The notes beneath the pieces are model-generated. The model searched no databases, was not told where the DNA came from, and saw only the letters and a list, made by a program, of their open reading frames with translations. Shown here one piece after another: positions 1 through 7,459 of a stretch of DNA of 7,459 nucleotides. Source of the DNA: Candidatus Omnitrophota bacterium (GTDB lineage Bacteria > Hinthialibacterota > Hinthialibacteria > Hinthialibacterales > JAKPRU01); contig JAKPRU010000298.1 of NCBI GenBank assembly GCA_029557025.1, positions 1-7,459 on the forward strand, written 5' to 3'. The position numbers were made by a program, and so were the translations under genes. Positions within the stretch are counted from its first letter, which is position 1, and each line of letters begins with the position of its first letter.

Positions 1-2730
1 TGCCTCCACATTCGCACGGACAGCGTAAGCCGATGCCAGAATATCCGGCGAGTGGAGCGGGCACTCCCAGCCCTGAGCGCCACGCGGCACACGGTCTCGC
101 TCGACCGTGTCCAAACCTTTCAGCCCCGCTTGAATCAGCGACTCATTCCCCACAATCCGGCCCAATTTCAGAAGGAAATACGCCGATCCGGCGCATATCC
201 CGTTTGTGGTCTGACCGGGAGTTCCCAAACTCTGATGAGCGGCATCCCGCTTTGGTTCCCATGCCCACGAACCATCCTCGCGCCGGCTTTGAATCAAGTC
301 CTCGGCTCGTTTCAGCCATTCCTCCAGCGAGGGACGAAGGTACCCGGCGTAAAACGGAAACTCCCCTTGCATAATATGACAATTCGTTGCCGTAGAGAAA
401 AACCCGGGACCGTGCTGATCCAGGGCCGATTTGACTGCTTCATCAATGCGCTGTTGAATGGTTTGACGAATCTCCGGATCCCGCGTATCAAAGCGGTCGA
501 AGAGCAACAGGGTCGCCATACCCGGCGCAGGAGCAGGCGGCCAGTTCTGCCCGACACAATGACGCCAACCGTGCGCTTCAGGAACCCAGATCGTGTTCAG
601 CCAGGCCTCGCGAGACAGAGCTTTTTGTTCCTCCCAGCTCCTCGGTTCCACCATCGGTTCCGCCAAGCCGAAAAGCCGGATGTATTTTTTCAGTGAAGCA
701 AAAATAAATTCCCCTTCCTGGGAAGATGGGGCCGCGTTCCCGCTACGTGACCTATCTTGGCGTTCCAGGGAGATCACCCCCTGGAGGACAATCGGATTAT
801 CGGGAGTCAACTCAATCGGAGTCGAAGCCAGTTCGGCGTTTTCAGCGCGCCATTCAGGGGGTGGCGGCACATACAGGCCCATCGAAGAGTATTCCGTCAT
901 GCCGTCTTTGGGAGGCACATTGAACTCCGCGCCGGGCAGTTCCCTGCCCCGTTGCCATTTTTGATGCGGGTCCCAGAACATCGCGGCCAGGTTATTCTCA
1001 TACTCTACCGCCATAAGCGGAATGGTGATTTTCATGGGATCCGGTCGCGTCCGTTGCGCAATGGGATTGGCCGCATCCAGTGTGCTGGAGGACTCATCCT
1101 GCGGGCTGAGGTATTCCAGCCCGGGGAACAGCGCAAAACCATGCTTTGCCCCGAAACTACGATCTCCGAACGCCACCCTCGGTCCGGCAAAATGAACCAC
1201 TTCCCGCGTCCCCTCGGAGATCTCCAAATAAGAGGTGAAACGAAGGACCGACTTCTCTTTATCGATCAGAAAAGAAACCGATTGTTTCATCGGCGCATGA
1301 TCTTCAGAAATATGAATCTCCCGTTCCCCGCCCCACTCGATTGAGTCTCGAATCAGCGGCCAATGGTCCAAACCGTCCCCCCTCTTGCAGATGGTGCTGG
1401 TCAATGGGTAAATCGTCCCGATCTGTTCGTATTCCCCACTCGCCTCACTGCGGTATTCAATCACCGCACCGACATGCAGGTGGTCACACTTGGGGAACGA
1501 GATACGGTAATCTCCGCAGTTCAGAACGGCCGCCGCCGCTTGAGGAGGATGGTGGAATGTCGGTGCAACCAAGCCGAATACTTGACTCACTCCCTGTTTC
1601 GGCAAAGTCACTTTCACCTTTGGAACCTTTATATCATCATGAATCTCAAACGGCCCCCGGCGGAGAACCACGCTTTCGCCCGGAGCCAGTTTCGGCGGGC
1701 CTTCCGCCACATACTTGTCCTTGAAGCTACCGGAGCTGTCCATTAGTTCGGAGACACGAAACTCCAGCGGTTCGCCATCCGGAGTGTAGTACCCGCGCCC
1801 TCTGTTCGTGATGCGCAAAGCAAAAATGTTCTGTCCGAAAAAGGGAATCGCATTGACCGGAGCGAATTCGTCAATTGTCAGCGAGGGAACGTATTGATAA
1901 ACCTCACATTGCGTCAATGGCCCTGCCAGTGTGACCACATCTACCGATTCGGATCCGGACGGTGTAGTAACCCGGCGGACAATCCAGCCTTTTTCAGCCC
2001 TTTCCGCCGATCCGCCCGGCTCCAAAGAAATCCCGTCTTTCGACAGCCGTAACGTGGATATCCCATCCGGCTCGACCACATTGGCCACCACGACAAGGGC
2101 CATTTCGTTCCCATTTCGGAACCGAAGCCCGTTCGGGGTGAGCTCTGCCTCCGAGGGGCTTCCCCGGAAGGTCAAACGAAGAATTTCGGGATCGCCGAAA
2201 ACCGCCCAGTCGTAATTCGCATTCCCCCGCGCAGAGGTCACGAGGGAGATATCAACCGTTTGTCCGTGGAATATGCTCAGGTCGCATGAAACCGGTTTCC
2301 ATCCGGGACTTTCAACCGTCTTGGCCAGAAAGGTTCTGCCGTCAATGCGGATTTGGAAATCCACCCCGTTAAAGGGCGGTTGGGAGCGATCCCCCCACGG
2401 GATTCCATCCCGCAGTCCGAGATCGCTCACCAGAATCAGCCTTTCTGTCGGCTGAAGTTTCGGAAGAGCAAGAGAAATTCGCCAGACCGCTTCCCCATCC
2501 GGCAGCGGATGCAGGAAAATCCCCGGCGCGGTGACTTTGCCGGAGGTTTCCCGCTGAGAGGCGCTTGCTTGCAGCGCATTCTCTGCTTTTCCGTTGCCGA
2601 ACTGATCGACGAGATCGTAGATCATCTCGGCATCTCCCGTGATCCATTCGGTATCGCCGAAGACGTTCATCGACAATACAAAAGACAGGGTTACGAGAGC
2701 CGCAATTCGCCGGAAAACAAAACGGTACAT
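1..2730 (-). CDS. Large secreted multidomain protein of unknown function (3' end outside window)
   Basis: Reading the minus strand from ATG at 2730 gives 910 codons without a stop to base 1, so the C-terminus is missing. The start is supported by AGGAGGAA six bases upstream and by a signal peptide: MYRFVFRRI, a hydrophobic stretch (residues 9-21) and a likely cleavage after VFG (residue 25). Four regions follow. Residues about 60-185 look like a jelly-roll/NPCBM-like beta sandwich ending in YDWAVFGDPEI. Residues about 285-380 look like an Ig/CARDB-type domain (FALRITNRGRGYY). Residues about 400-680 are beta-rich with many aromatics. From about 700 on, helical hairpins with DGSWAWEP and GWECPLHSPDILASAYAVRA suggest an alpha/alpha-toroid like those of glycosidases, polysaccharide lyases or terpene cyclase-fold proteins. 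The beta-sandwich plus toroid order suggests an extracytoplasmic carbohydrate-active or carbohydrate-binding protein. This is inference; I recognise no named family and no catalytic residues. The gene diverges from leuS. Confidence 0.88.
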   Translation of the reverse strand, partial: MYRFVFRRIAALVTLSFVLSMNVFGDTEWITGDAEMIYDLVDQFGNGKAENALQASASQRETSGKVTAPGIFLHPLPDGEAVWRISLALPKLQPTERLILVSDLGLRDGIPWGDRSQPPFNGVDFQIRIDGRTFLAKTVESPGWKPVSCDLSIFHGQTVDISLVTSARGNANYDWAVFGDPEILRLTFRGSPSEAELTPNGLRFRNGNEMALVVVANVVEPDGISTLRLSKDGISLEPGGSAERAEKGWIVRRVTTPSGSESVDVVTLAGPLTQCEVYQYVPSLTIDEFAPVNAIPFFGQNIFALRITNRGRGYYTPDGEPLEFRVSELMDSSGSFKDKYVAEGPPKLAPGESVVLRRGPFEIHDDIKVPKVKVTLPKQGVSQVFGLVAPTFHHPPQAAAAVLNCGDYRISFPKCDHLHVGAVIEYRSEASGEYEQIGTIYPLTSTICKRGDGLDHWPLIRDSIEWGGEREIHISEDHAPMKQSVSFLIDKEKSVLRFTSYLEISEGTREVVHFAGPRVAFGDRSFGAKHGFALFPGLEYLSPQDESSSTLDAANPIAQRTRPDPMKITIPLMAVEYENNLAAMFWDPHQKWQRGRELPGAEFNVPPKDGMTEYSSMGLYVPPPPEWRAENAELASTPIELTPDNPIVLQGVISLERQDRSRSGNAAPSSQEGEFIFASLKKYIRLFGLAEPMVEPRSWEEQKALSREAWLNTIWVPEAHGWRHCVGQNWPPAPAPGMATLLLFDRFDTRDPEIRQTIQQRIDEAVKSALDQHGPGFFSTATNCHIMQGEFPFYAGYLRPSLEEWLKRAEDLIQSRREDGSWAWEPKRDAAHQSLGTPGQTTNGICAGSAYFLLKLGRIVGNESLIQAGLKGLDTVERDRVPRGAQGWECPLHSPDILASAYAVRANVEA
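2653..2730 (-). other. Predicted Sec signal peptide of the secreted protein
   Basis: The first 25-26 residues have the three-part layout of a type I signal peptide. The n-region is basic (R3, R7, R8), the hydrophobic core is IAALVTLSFVLSM (residues 9-21), and a short polar c-region ends N-V-F-G before D26. Small or beta-neutral residues at -3 (V23) and -1 (G25) fit signal peptidase I. There is no cysteine near the site, so a lipoprotein is unlikely. The R7-R8 pair lacks the surrounding Tat consensus, so Sec export is the better reading. This places the mature protein in the periplasm or outside the cell. Confidence 0.75.
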
Positions 2731-2736
2731 CTTCTG

Positions 2737-2744
2737 TTCCTCCT
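2737..2744 (-). promoter_or_regulatory. Ribosome binding site of the secreted-protein gene
   Basis: On the minus strand AGGAGGAA lies six bases before the ATG at 2730. This is a near-perfect anti-16S match at good spacing. It decides the start over the in-frame ATG 20 codons further in (M21), which would remove the signal peptide. Confidence 0.8.
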
Positions 2745-2830
2745 GCTGGAAATCCACAGAAACCTTACACTCCATCATGGCGCACCCGAGGCCGATTGGC
2801 AACTGAACCGGGAAGGAGCGCGATTTTTGC

Positions 2831-2847
2831 GAGAGCGGCCTGCTCTC
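2831..2847. promoter_or_regulatory. Inverted repeat in the divergent intergenic region (possible operator)
   Basis: GAGAGC (2831-2836) and GCTCTC (2842-2847) form a perfect 6-bp inverted repeat around GGCCT. It sits between the two divergent genes, about 70 bases before the leuS start. There is no T-run right after it on either strand, so it does not look like an attenuator or terminator. A binding site for a regulator is possible but unsupported otherwise. A six-base palindrome can occur by chance. Confidence 0.25.
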
Positions 2848-2870
2848 TTCTCTATGGACATCTTCGTAAA

Positions 2871-2876
2871 TACAAT
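2871..2876 (+). promoter_or_regulatory. Candidate -10 element for leuS
   Basis: TACAAT differs from TATAAT at one base and lies in the most AT-rich part of the divergent region. It would start transcription near 2883 and leave a leader of about 35 bases. The matching -35 position (around 2848-2853, TTCTCT) is a poor match, so this is a weak call. The leader is too short for a T-box, and I see no T-box or leucine-codon leader peptide. Confidence 0.3.
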
Positions 2877-2907
2877 AGACATTTTCCGCAATTCTTGTGT
2901 TGATCCT

Positions 2908-2912
2908 AAGGA
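2908..2912 (+). promoter_or_regulatory. Ribosome binding site of leuS
   Basis: AAGGA lies five bases before the ATG at 2918. It supports that start over the in-frame GTG at 2897, which would add seven residues (starting MLILRII) that do not resemble the LeuRS N-terminus and has no clear Shine-Dalgarno site of its own. The site lies inside a short palindrome, ATCCT-A-AGGAT (2903-2913). Confidence 0.65.
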
Positions 2913-2917
2913 TAATC

Positions 2918-5554
2918 ATGCCAAGATCCCCTTACGATTTTGCCGCTATCGAAGCCAAGTGGCAGCGATATTGGCTGGAAAATAAGACGTTCAAGACCTT
3001 CAGCCCCGGTGAGGAAGGCTTTGACGCCTCCCGACCGAAATACTATGTCCTGGACATGTTTCCCTATCCGAGCGGAGCGGGCCTGCATGTGGGCCATCCC
3101 GAAGGATATACCGCAACGGATATTGTCGCACGGTACAAGCGGATGCGCGGATTCAATGTCCTTCACCCGATGGGCTGGGATTCGTTCGGCCTTCCGGCGG
3201 AACAACACGCGGTTAAAACCGGAACCCATCCCGCCATTACCACACAGAGAAACATCAACACTTTCCGGACTCAGATCCGTTCGCTCGGATTTTCCTACGA
3301 TTGGGACCGCGAGCTGGCAACCAGCGCCCCCGACTATTATCGCTGGACACAGTGGATTTTCCTTCAACTGTTCAAGAAAGGACTCGCGTACCAGGCCGAA
3401 TCCCCGGTCTGGTGGTGTGAACAGCTGGGCACCGTGCTCGCCAATGAGGAGGTAGACAGTGAAGGGCGCTCCGAGGTCGGCGGATTCCCATGCGTCCGCA
3501 AACCCCTGCGCCAGTGGATGCTGCGGATCACTGCGTATGCCGAACGCCTCCTCCAGGGACTGGACCTGGTCGATTGGCCGGAATCGATCAAAAAAATGCA
3601 GCGAGATTGGATCGGGCGTTCCGAAGGAGCCGACGTGGATTTTGTGGTAGCCGGCGGTCCACAAGCCGGAGAGAAGATTCGCATTTACACGACCCGTCCC
3701 GATACCCTGTTTGGTGCAACCTACATGGTCCTCGCCCCGGAACACCCACTGGTGGAAGCGGTTTCCACACCGGAACGCCTGGCGGAGGTTCGCGCTTACA
3801 GGGAAACCGCCGCCCGAAAAAGCGAGCTGGATCGAACCGCCCTGACCAAAGAAAAAACAGGTGTGTTCACCGGCGGCTATGCAGTCAACCCTGTGAACGA
3901 TCAGAAAATCCCGATCTGGATTGCCGATTATGTACTCATGTCGTACGGGACCGGCGCGATTATGGCCGTCCCCGCTCACGATGAACGCGACTTCGACTTC
4001 GCCATCCGGTTCAATCTCCCCATCGTAGAGGTTGTCCGTCCGCCGTTTATCCCCGACAGCGAAGCGGAGCGCCAGAAAATCGGGTTGGTCCGGGAAGTAG
4101 AAAGGGACGGTAAAATCGTTCGTTGTTTTACCGGCGACGGAATCGCGGTGAACTCTCCGATTTTCAACAACCAACCCACTGCGCAAGCGAAAGAGACAAT
4201 TACTCGATGGTTGGAGGAACAGGGGAAAGGCGAGAAGGCTATTCGGTACAAATTGCGGGATTGGCTCTTTTCCCGCCAGCGGTACTGGGGCGAGCCGTTT
4301 CCGATTATCTGCTGGGATGACGGAACTGTCGAGCCTCTGGATGAAAACGACCTGCCTCTCACCCTGCCGGAGATAGAGGATTTCAGCCCCACCGGTGAGA
4401 TGAAACCGCCTCTGTCCAAGGCCGAATCCTGGTGCCGCGTAACCGACCCCAAAACCGGCCGCACCGGAATGCGTGAAACCAATGTCATGCCCCAGTGGGC
4501 GGGATCATGCTGGTATTACCTGCGATTTATTGACCCGAAGAACAACCGGCGTTTTGTCGATCCGGCAAAGGAAAAATACTGGATGCCGGTCGATCTCTAC
4601 ATCGGCGGCGCCGAACACGCCGTTCTGCACCTGCTCTATTCCCGATTCTGGCATAGTGTCCTGTACGATATCGGCGCGGTCTCCACGCCGGAACCGTTTA
4701 TGAAATTATTCAACCAGGGGATGATTACCGCCCCCGCTTACCAGACATCGACGGGCATCACCGTTCCCACGGCGGATGTGGTCTGGGTAGACGACAAACC
4801 GACCCATCCCAGGACCGGCGAGATTCTTCATGTGATTAACGCAAAGATGTCCAAGTCATTGGGGAATGTAGTCAATCCCGAAGAGGTCATCGCGGAATGG
4901 GGCGCGGATTCCATGCGCCTGTATGAAATGTACATGGGGCCGCTGGATGCAAGCAAAATCTGGGACACGCGGGCAATAGTCGGAGTGAACCGGTTCTTGC
5001 AGCGCTCCTGGCGTCTGGTAGTCGGCGACGAAAAGGATGAGGGTGACTACCTCGTTCGTCCGTCTCTCGACGAAAACCGCGCGCCGGACATAGCCATGGA
5101 AAGGATTCTGCACCAGACCATTAGAAAGGTAACGCTCGATATCGAATCGCTGGCTTTCAACACGGCTATCGCCCAGTTGATGACCTTTGTCAATGAAGCG
5201 ACCAGGAACGCTCAGACACTTACCCGCTCCCAGGCGGAGCGATTTGTATTGATCCTCTCGCCGTTCGCTCCGCATATTGCAGAGGAATTATGGGAACGCC
5301 TGGGCCATCCACAATCACTGGCTTATGAATCCTGGCCGATGTATGATGAGGCTCTCTGCGCCACGGATACCATCGAGATCCCCGTGCAGATCAACGGAAA
5401 AATCCGGGAACGGTTGTATGTACCGCCGGATATTTCCCAAGAGGCATTGCTCGCCCTGGCGAAAGAGGCCGCCGCAGCCCGCCTTGCGGGTAAACAGATC
5501 ATCAAGGAAATCGTAGTACCGGGGCGGTTGGTGAATCTGGTAGTGAAGGGGTAG
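2918..5554 (+). CDS. leuS: Leucyl-tRNA synthetase
   Basis: Cytoplasmic class I aminoacyl-tRNA synthetase that activates leucine with ATP and charges tRNA-Leu. With the ATG at 2918 it has 878 residues, a usual bacterial length. The HIGH motif is HVGH (57-60, within [12 protein letters not shown]) and the KMSKS loop is exact (643-647). The CP1 editing domain, which hydrolyses mischarged tRNA-Leu, is intact: TTRPDTLFG (258-266) and [15 protein letters not shown] (344-358), with the conserved Asp at 355. The anticodon-binding helical domain covers about 690-830, and the small C-terminal domain holds [15 protein letters not shown] and ends NLVVKG. The zinc module lacks the Cys-x-x-Cys pair seen in E. 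coli: only C167 and C192 remain between [15 protein letters not shown] and GGFPCVRK. The leucine-specific insert before KMSKS is shorter than in E. coli by my count. The gene diverges from the secreted-protein gene and converges on mutS. Confidence 0.98.
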   Translation: MPRSPYDFAAIEAKWQRYWLENKTFKTFSPGEEGFDASRPKYYVLDMFPYPSGAGLHVGHPEGYTATDIVARYKRMRGFNVLHPMGWDSFGLPAEQHAVKTGTHPAITTQRNINTFRTQIRSLGFSYDWDRELATSAPDYYRWTQWIFLQLFKKGLAYQAESPVWWCEQLGTVLANEEVDSEGRSEVGGFPCVRKPLRQWMLRITAYAERLLQGLDLVDWPESIKKMQRDWIGRSEGADVDFVVAGGPQAGEKIRIYTTRPDTLFGATYMVLAPEHPLVEAVSTPERLAEVRAYRETAARKSELDRTALTKEKTGVFTGGYAVNPVNDQKIPIWIADYVLMSYGTGAIMAVPAHDERDFDFAIRFNLPIVEVVRPPFIPDSEAERQKIGLVREVERDGKIVRCFTGDGIAVNSPIFNNQPTAQAKETITRWLEEQGKGEKAIRYKLRDWLFSRQRYWGEPFPIICWDDGTVEPLDENDLPLTLPEIEDFSPTGEMKPPLSKAESWCRVTDPKTGRTGMRETNVMPQWAGSCWYYLRFIDPKNNRRFVDPAKEKYWMPVDLYIGGAEHAVLHLLYSRFWHSVLYDIGAVSTPEPFMKLFNQGMITAPAYQTSTGITVPTADVVWVDDKPTHPRTGEILHVINAKMSKSLGNVVNPEEVIAEWGADSMRLYEMYMGPLDASKIWDTRAIVGVNRFLQRSWRLVVGDEKDEGDYLVRPSLDENRAPDIAMERILHQTIRKVTLDIESLAFNTAIAQLMTFVNEATRNAQTLTRSQAERFVLILSPFAPHIAEELWERLGHPQSLAYESWPMYDEALCATDTIEIPVQINGKIRERLYVPPDISQEALLALAKEAAAARLAGKQIIKEIVVPGRLVNLVVKG

Positions 5555-5585
5555 TTCGCAAGGTTGTAGATCGTCGGTGATTCGT

Positions 5586-5614
5586 CTGGATTCCGGCTTT
5601 CGCCGGAATGACGG
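5586..5614. repeat. Dispersed palindromic repeat, VIPAKAGIQ type
   Basis: ATTCCGGC (5590-5597) and GCCGGAAT (5602-5609) form a perfect 8-bp stem with loop TTTC, flanked by TCTGG and GACGG. From memory, this palindrome and its flanks match a very common intergenic repeat of environmental and proteobacterial genomes. Its minus-strand conceptual translation, VIPAKAGIQ, is a well-known spurious protein sequence, and it appears here on the minus strand. It begins 31 bases after the leuS stop. The RNA could fold as a stable hairpin and might help end transcription or protect 3' ends, but no U-tract follows, so a classical terminator is not supported. Copy number in this genome cannot be seen. Confidence 0.75.
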
Positions 5615-5620
5615 CAGACA

Positions 5621-5657
5621 TTCCCTCTCCCTCCGGGAGAGGGTTGGGGGGAGGGAA
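5621..5657. repeat. Dispersed palindromic repeat, CCCTCTCCC/GGGAGAGGG type
   Basis: CCCTCTCCC (5623-5631) and GGGAGAGGG (5635-5643) form a perfect 9-bp stem with loop TCC, followed by TTGGGGGGAGGGAA. This resembles the widespread repeat whose minus-strand translation gives NPLPEGEG. The outer TTCCCTC (5621-5627) is also complementary to GAGGGAA (5651-5657), giving an alternative, mutually exclusive stem. It follows the first repeat by only a few bases, in the gap between two convergent genes, where such elements commonly sit. There is no U-tract on either strand. A bidirectional transcription barrier is possible but inferred. Confidence 0.75.
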
Positions 5658-5704
5658 TTTACAGACGGTCGCCGGTATTTTCCACGTGGGCAATTCACAC
5701 ACCC

Positions 5705-7459
5705 TTATTTCCTCGCCTCTTCCACCAGCTCCGTCAACATCTGAAGCGCCTCATTCGGTGTAATGTCATTCGGGTCCAGGACGGCTAACCTGGCACGTAG
5801 AGGTTCCTCTATCAGCGAAAAGAGAGAGAGCTGCATCGGAGGGACCGCCGATGGCTGATCCCGCAGGTAACCGCCGGACTCCAGCTCGCGCAGCACCTGC
5901 CTGGCCCGTTTCGTAACCTTTCCCGGAATGCCGGCCAGTTCGGCTACATGAATTCCATAAGAATGATCGCTGAACCCGCGCTCGATGCGGTAAAGAAACG
6001 TTATCTTTCCCTCGTTTTCACTCACCCTCACATGGTAATTCACGACGCGCTCCAGATGTTTTTCCAGCTCGGCCAGTTCGTGGTAATGGGTGGCAAATAA
6101 TGTCTTAACCCCTCGTTGACGAATCCCGTGGAGATATTCGACAATGGCCCAGGCCAGGCTGACACCGTCATACGTGCTGGTTCCGCGCCCGATCTCATCG
6201 AGAATCACTAAACTCCGCGGGGTAGCCTCTTTCAGAATCAGCGCCGATTCGCTCATTTCCACCATAAAAGTCGATCGCCCGCGCGCCAGGTCATCCGATG
6301 CCCCCACACGGGAGAACAGCCGGTCGATCACTCCCAGACGCGCCTCTTTCGCCGGGACAAATGATCCCATCTGCGCCATAACTGCAATCAGCGCCACCTG
6401 GCGGATATAAGTCGATTTCCCCGCCATGTTCGGTCCGGTAATCACAAGAATCTGCTGGGAGGTATTGTTGATATCCGTGTCGTTCGGAACAAACAGGTCG
6501 ACCGCGGGCGACTGCTCCAAGACCGGGTGACGGCCTTCGCGGATCACGATTTCATCGCCGGTATCGACTACCGGCCGAACATAGGAATTCCGGGAGGCGG
6601 CCTCGGCCAGCGCAGCAAGCGCATCCAGACGTGCCAACCGTTGCGCGGTTCGCTGTAGTCGTTCCCCATATCCGGCGACTACTTGCAGCAGTTGTTTCAG
6701 CAGGTCGTACTCCAATTCCCGCAGGCGGTCCTCTGCGTTCAGCACTCTCGCCTCATATTCCTTGAGAGCGGGAGTAATGAACCGCTCGGCATTGGTCAGT
6801 GTCTGCTTACGGATGAAATCATCGGGTATTTTATCCAGATGAGTCTTCGTGACTTCGATATAGTAGCCGAAGACTTTATTGTAGGAGACTTTGAGAGACG
6901 GTATCCCCGTCCGGTTGCGTTCCTGTTCCTGTAATGCGGCGATGGTTCCCCGTCCACTCTTGTGGACCTCGCGAAGTTGATCGACCTCTTCATGGTAGCC
7001 GTCGCGGATCATCCCCCCCTCGCGAACGGTCAGTGGAGGCTCATCGACTAACGCGGCGTGAAGAAGTTCCCGCAGTTCCCGCACGTCGTCCAGCAGACAT
7101 ACGGACTCATCCGGTGCATTCGGAGCCGGTGATTCGGGGACATCCTGGCCGGCCATCAGCGCGGCGGAAGCGACCGGTTGCAAGTTCCCCTCCCGCAGGA
7201 GCATTTCCAGCATCGGGATTTCATCCAGGGAGCCGCGCAGGGCAACCAAGTCCCGCGCGCTCGCGTTACCAAATGTCGCGCGGCCCAGGAGGCGCGGAAT
7301 ATCGTGTACCTGCCTTAGCCGTTTGCGCATTTCCTCCCGTAGAGACGGACGCGCGACCAGTTTCTCGATCAGGTTCTGGCGGTCCTCAATGGCCTGCGGA
7401 ATCAGTAACGGGCGGAGAATCCAGCTCCGTAGTTCCCGTCCACCCATCGGCGTAACCGT
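5705..7459 (-). CDS. mutS: DNA mismatch repair protein MutS (5' end outside window)
   Basis: MutS binds base mismatches and small loops, then as an ATP-driven sliding clamp recruits MutL. The window holds the last 584 codons, ending at TAA 5705-5707. The frame is still open at the right edge, where TVTPMGGRELRSW matches the family near residue 300. About 280 N-terminal residues, including the mismatch-contacting Phe-x-Glu domain, are therefore outside. Visible, numbered from the edge: lever helices; the clamp with GGMIRDGYHEEVDQL (about 147-160) and YNKVFGYYIEVTK (about 193-205); Walker A GPNMAGKS (342-349); STFMVEMSE; Walker B VILDE (418-422) with GRGTSTYDG; and HYHEL (458-462). A QLSLF motif (encoded at 5819-5833) fits the beta sliding-clamp binding site, and DPNDITPNEAL marks the usual C-terminus. 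No defect is visible. The canonical clamp and ATPase indicate MutS1, not MutS2. Confidence 0.97.
   Translation of the reverse strand, partial: TVTPMGGRELRSWILRPLLIPQAIEDRQNLIEKLVARPSLREEMRKRLRQVHDIPRLLGRATFGNASARDLVALRGSLDEIPMLEMLLREGNLQPVASAALMAGQDVPESPAPNAPDESVCLLDDVRELRELLHAALVDEPPLTVREGGMIRDGYHEEVDQLREVHKSGRGTIAALQEQERNRTGIPSLKVSYNKVFGYYIEVTKTHLDKIPDDFIRKQTLTNAERFITPALKEYEARVLNAEDRLRELEYDLLKQLLQVVAGYGERLQRTAQRLARLDALAALAEAASRNSYVRPVVDTGDEIVIREGRHPVLEQSPAVDLFVPNDTDINNTSQQILVITGPNMAGKSTYIRQVALIAVMAQMGSFVPAKEARLGVIDRLFSRVGASDDLARGRSTFMVEMSESALILKEATPRSLVILDEIGRGTSTYDGVSLAWAIVEYLHGIRQRGVKTLFATHYHELAELEKHLERVVNYHVRVSENEGKITFLYRIERGFSDHSYGIHVAELAGIPGKVTKRARQVLRELESGGYLRDQPSAVPPMQLSLFSLIEEPLRARLAVLDPNDITPNEALQMLTELVEEARK
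5819..5833 (-). other. Beta-clamp binding motif of MutS (QLSLF)
   Basis: The five codons encode Q-L-S-L-F in the linker between the ATPase domain and the C-terminal helix. It matches the QL(S/D)LF consensus by which MutS, MutL and DNA polymerases contact the DnaN sliding clamp, and it sits where E. coli MutS has QMSLL. Binding is inferred from the motif and its position. Confidence 0.7.

Noticed and set aside
52..1344. Plus-strand open frames of 214 and 195 codons (52-696 and 757-1344) and others down to 2985
   Set aside because: They are antisense to one continuous 910-codon minus-strand frame that has a strong ribosome binding site and a signal peptide. Their proteins are rich in Arg, Pro and Ser without domains, typical of shadow frames.
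2731..2917. T-box riboswitch or leucine leader peptide upstream of leuS
   Set aside because: The whole gap is 187 bases, there is no T-box consensus, no specifier-loop layout and no run of leucine codons in a short ORF.
2906..4186. A 426-codon minus-strand open frame opposite the first half of leuS
   Set aside because: It lies antisense to a clear leuS with conserved class I motifs. Its translation shows no recognisable domain and reads as a mirror of codon bias in a GC-rich gene.
5590..5643. Classical Rho-independent terminators for leuS or mutS
   Set aside because: Both hairpins are stable, but neither is followed by a U-tract on either strand. They were annotated as repeats instead.
5502..5702. 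Minus-strand 66-codon frame encoding VIPAKAGIQ and NPLPEGEG
   Set aside because: This is the conceptual translation of the two palindromic repeats plus the end of leuS. It is a known artefact type and not a gene.
1..7459. CRISPR array, mobile element genes, defence system or biosynthetic cluster
   Set aside because: No regularly spaced repeats, transposase, integrase, nuclease or toxin-antitoxin reading frames were seen. The three genes account for nearly all the sequence.

Overview
The window comes from a bacterial chromosome of moderately high GC content. It carries two housekeeping genes, leucyl-tRNA synthetase (leuS) and DNA mismatch repair ATPase (mutS), and one large secreted protein of unknown function. 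Nothing fixes the phylum. LeuS is bacterial in type, but its zinc module has lost the usual cysteine pair. The big exported, beta-sandwich plus helical-toroid protein is of a kind I associate with polysaccharide-handling environmental bacteria (Planctomycetes/Verrucomicrobia-like or candidate phyla). That placement is only an impression.

Layout: bases 1-2730 are one uninterrupted minus-strand reading frame of 910 codons. It opens with a signal peptide behind a strong AGGAGG ribosome binding site and runs off the left edge with no stop, so its C-terminus is missing. A 187-bp divergent intergenic region (2731-2917) holds the start signals of this gene and of leuS. leuS fills 2918-5554 on the plus strand and is complete, with both class I signature motifs and an intact editing domain. 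The 150-bp convergent gap 5555-5704 contains two adjacent inverted repeats of the kind dispersed in many copies through environmental bacterial genomes. mutS occupies 5705-7459 on the minus strand. It has its C-terminus, ATPase and clamp, but roughly the first third of the protein (mismatch-recognition domain) lies beyond the right edge.

The genes do not form an operon: the secreted-protein gene and leuS diverge, and leuS and mutS converge. I see no shared pathway among the three. I found no CRISPR array, tRNA or rRNA gene, integrase, transposase or defence cassette. The least explained item is the secreted protein. The next is the repeat pair, which also holds a G-quadruplex-type G-run pattern and two mutually exclusive foldings.
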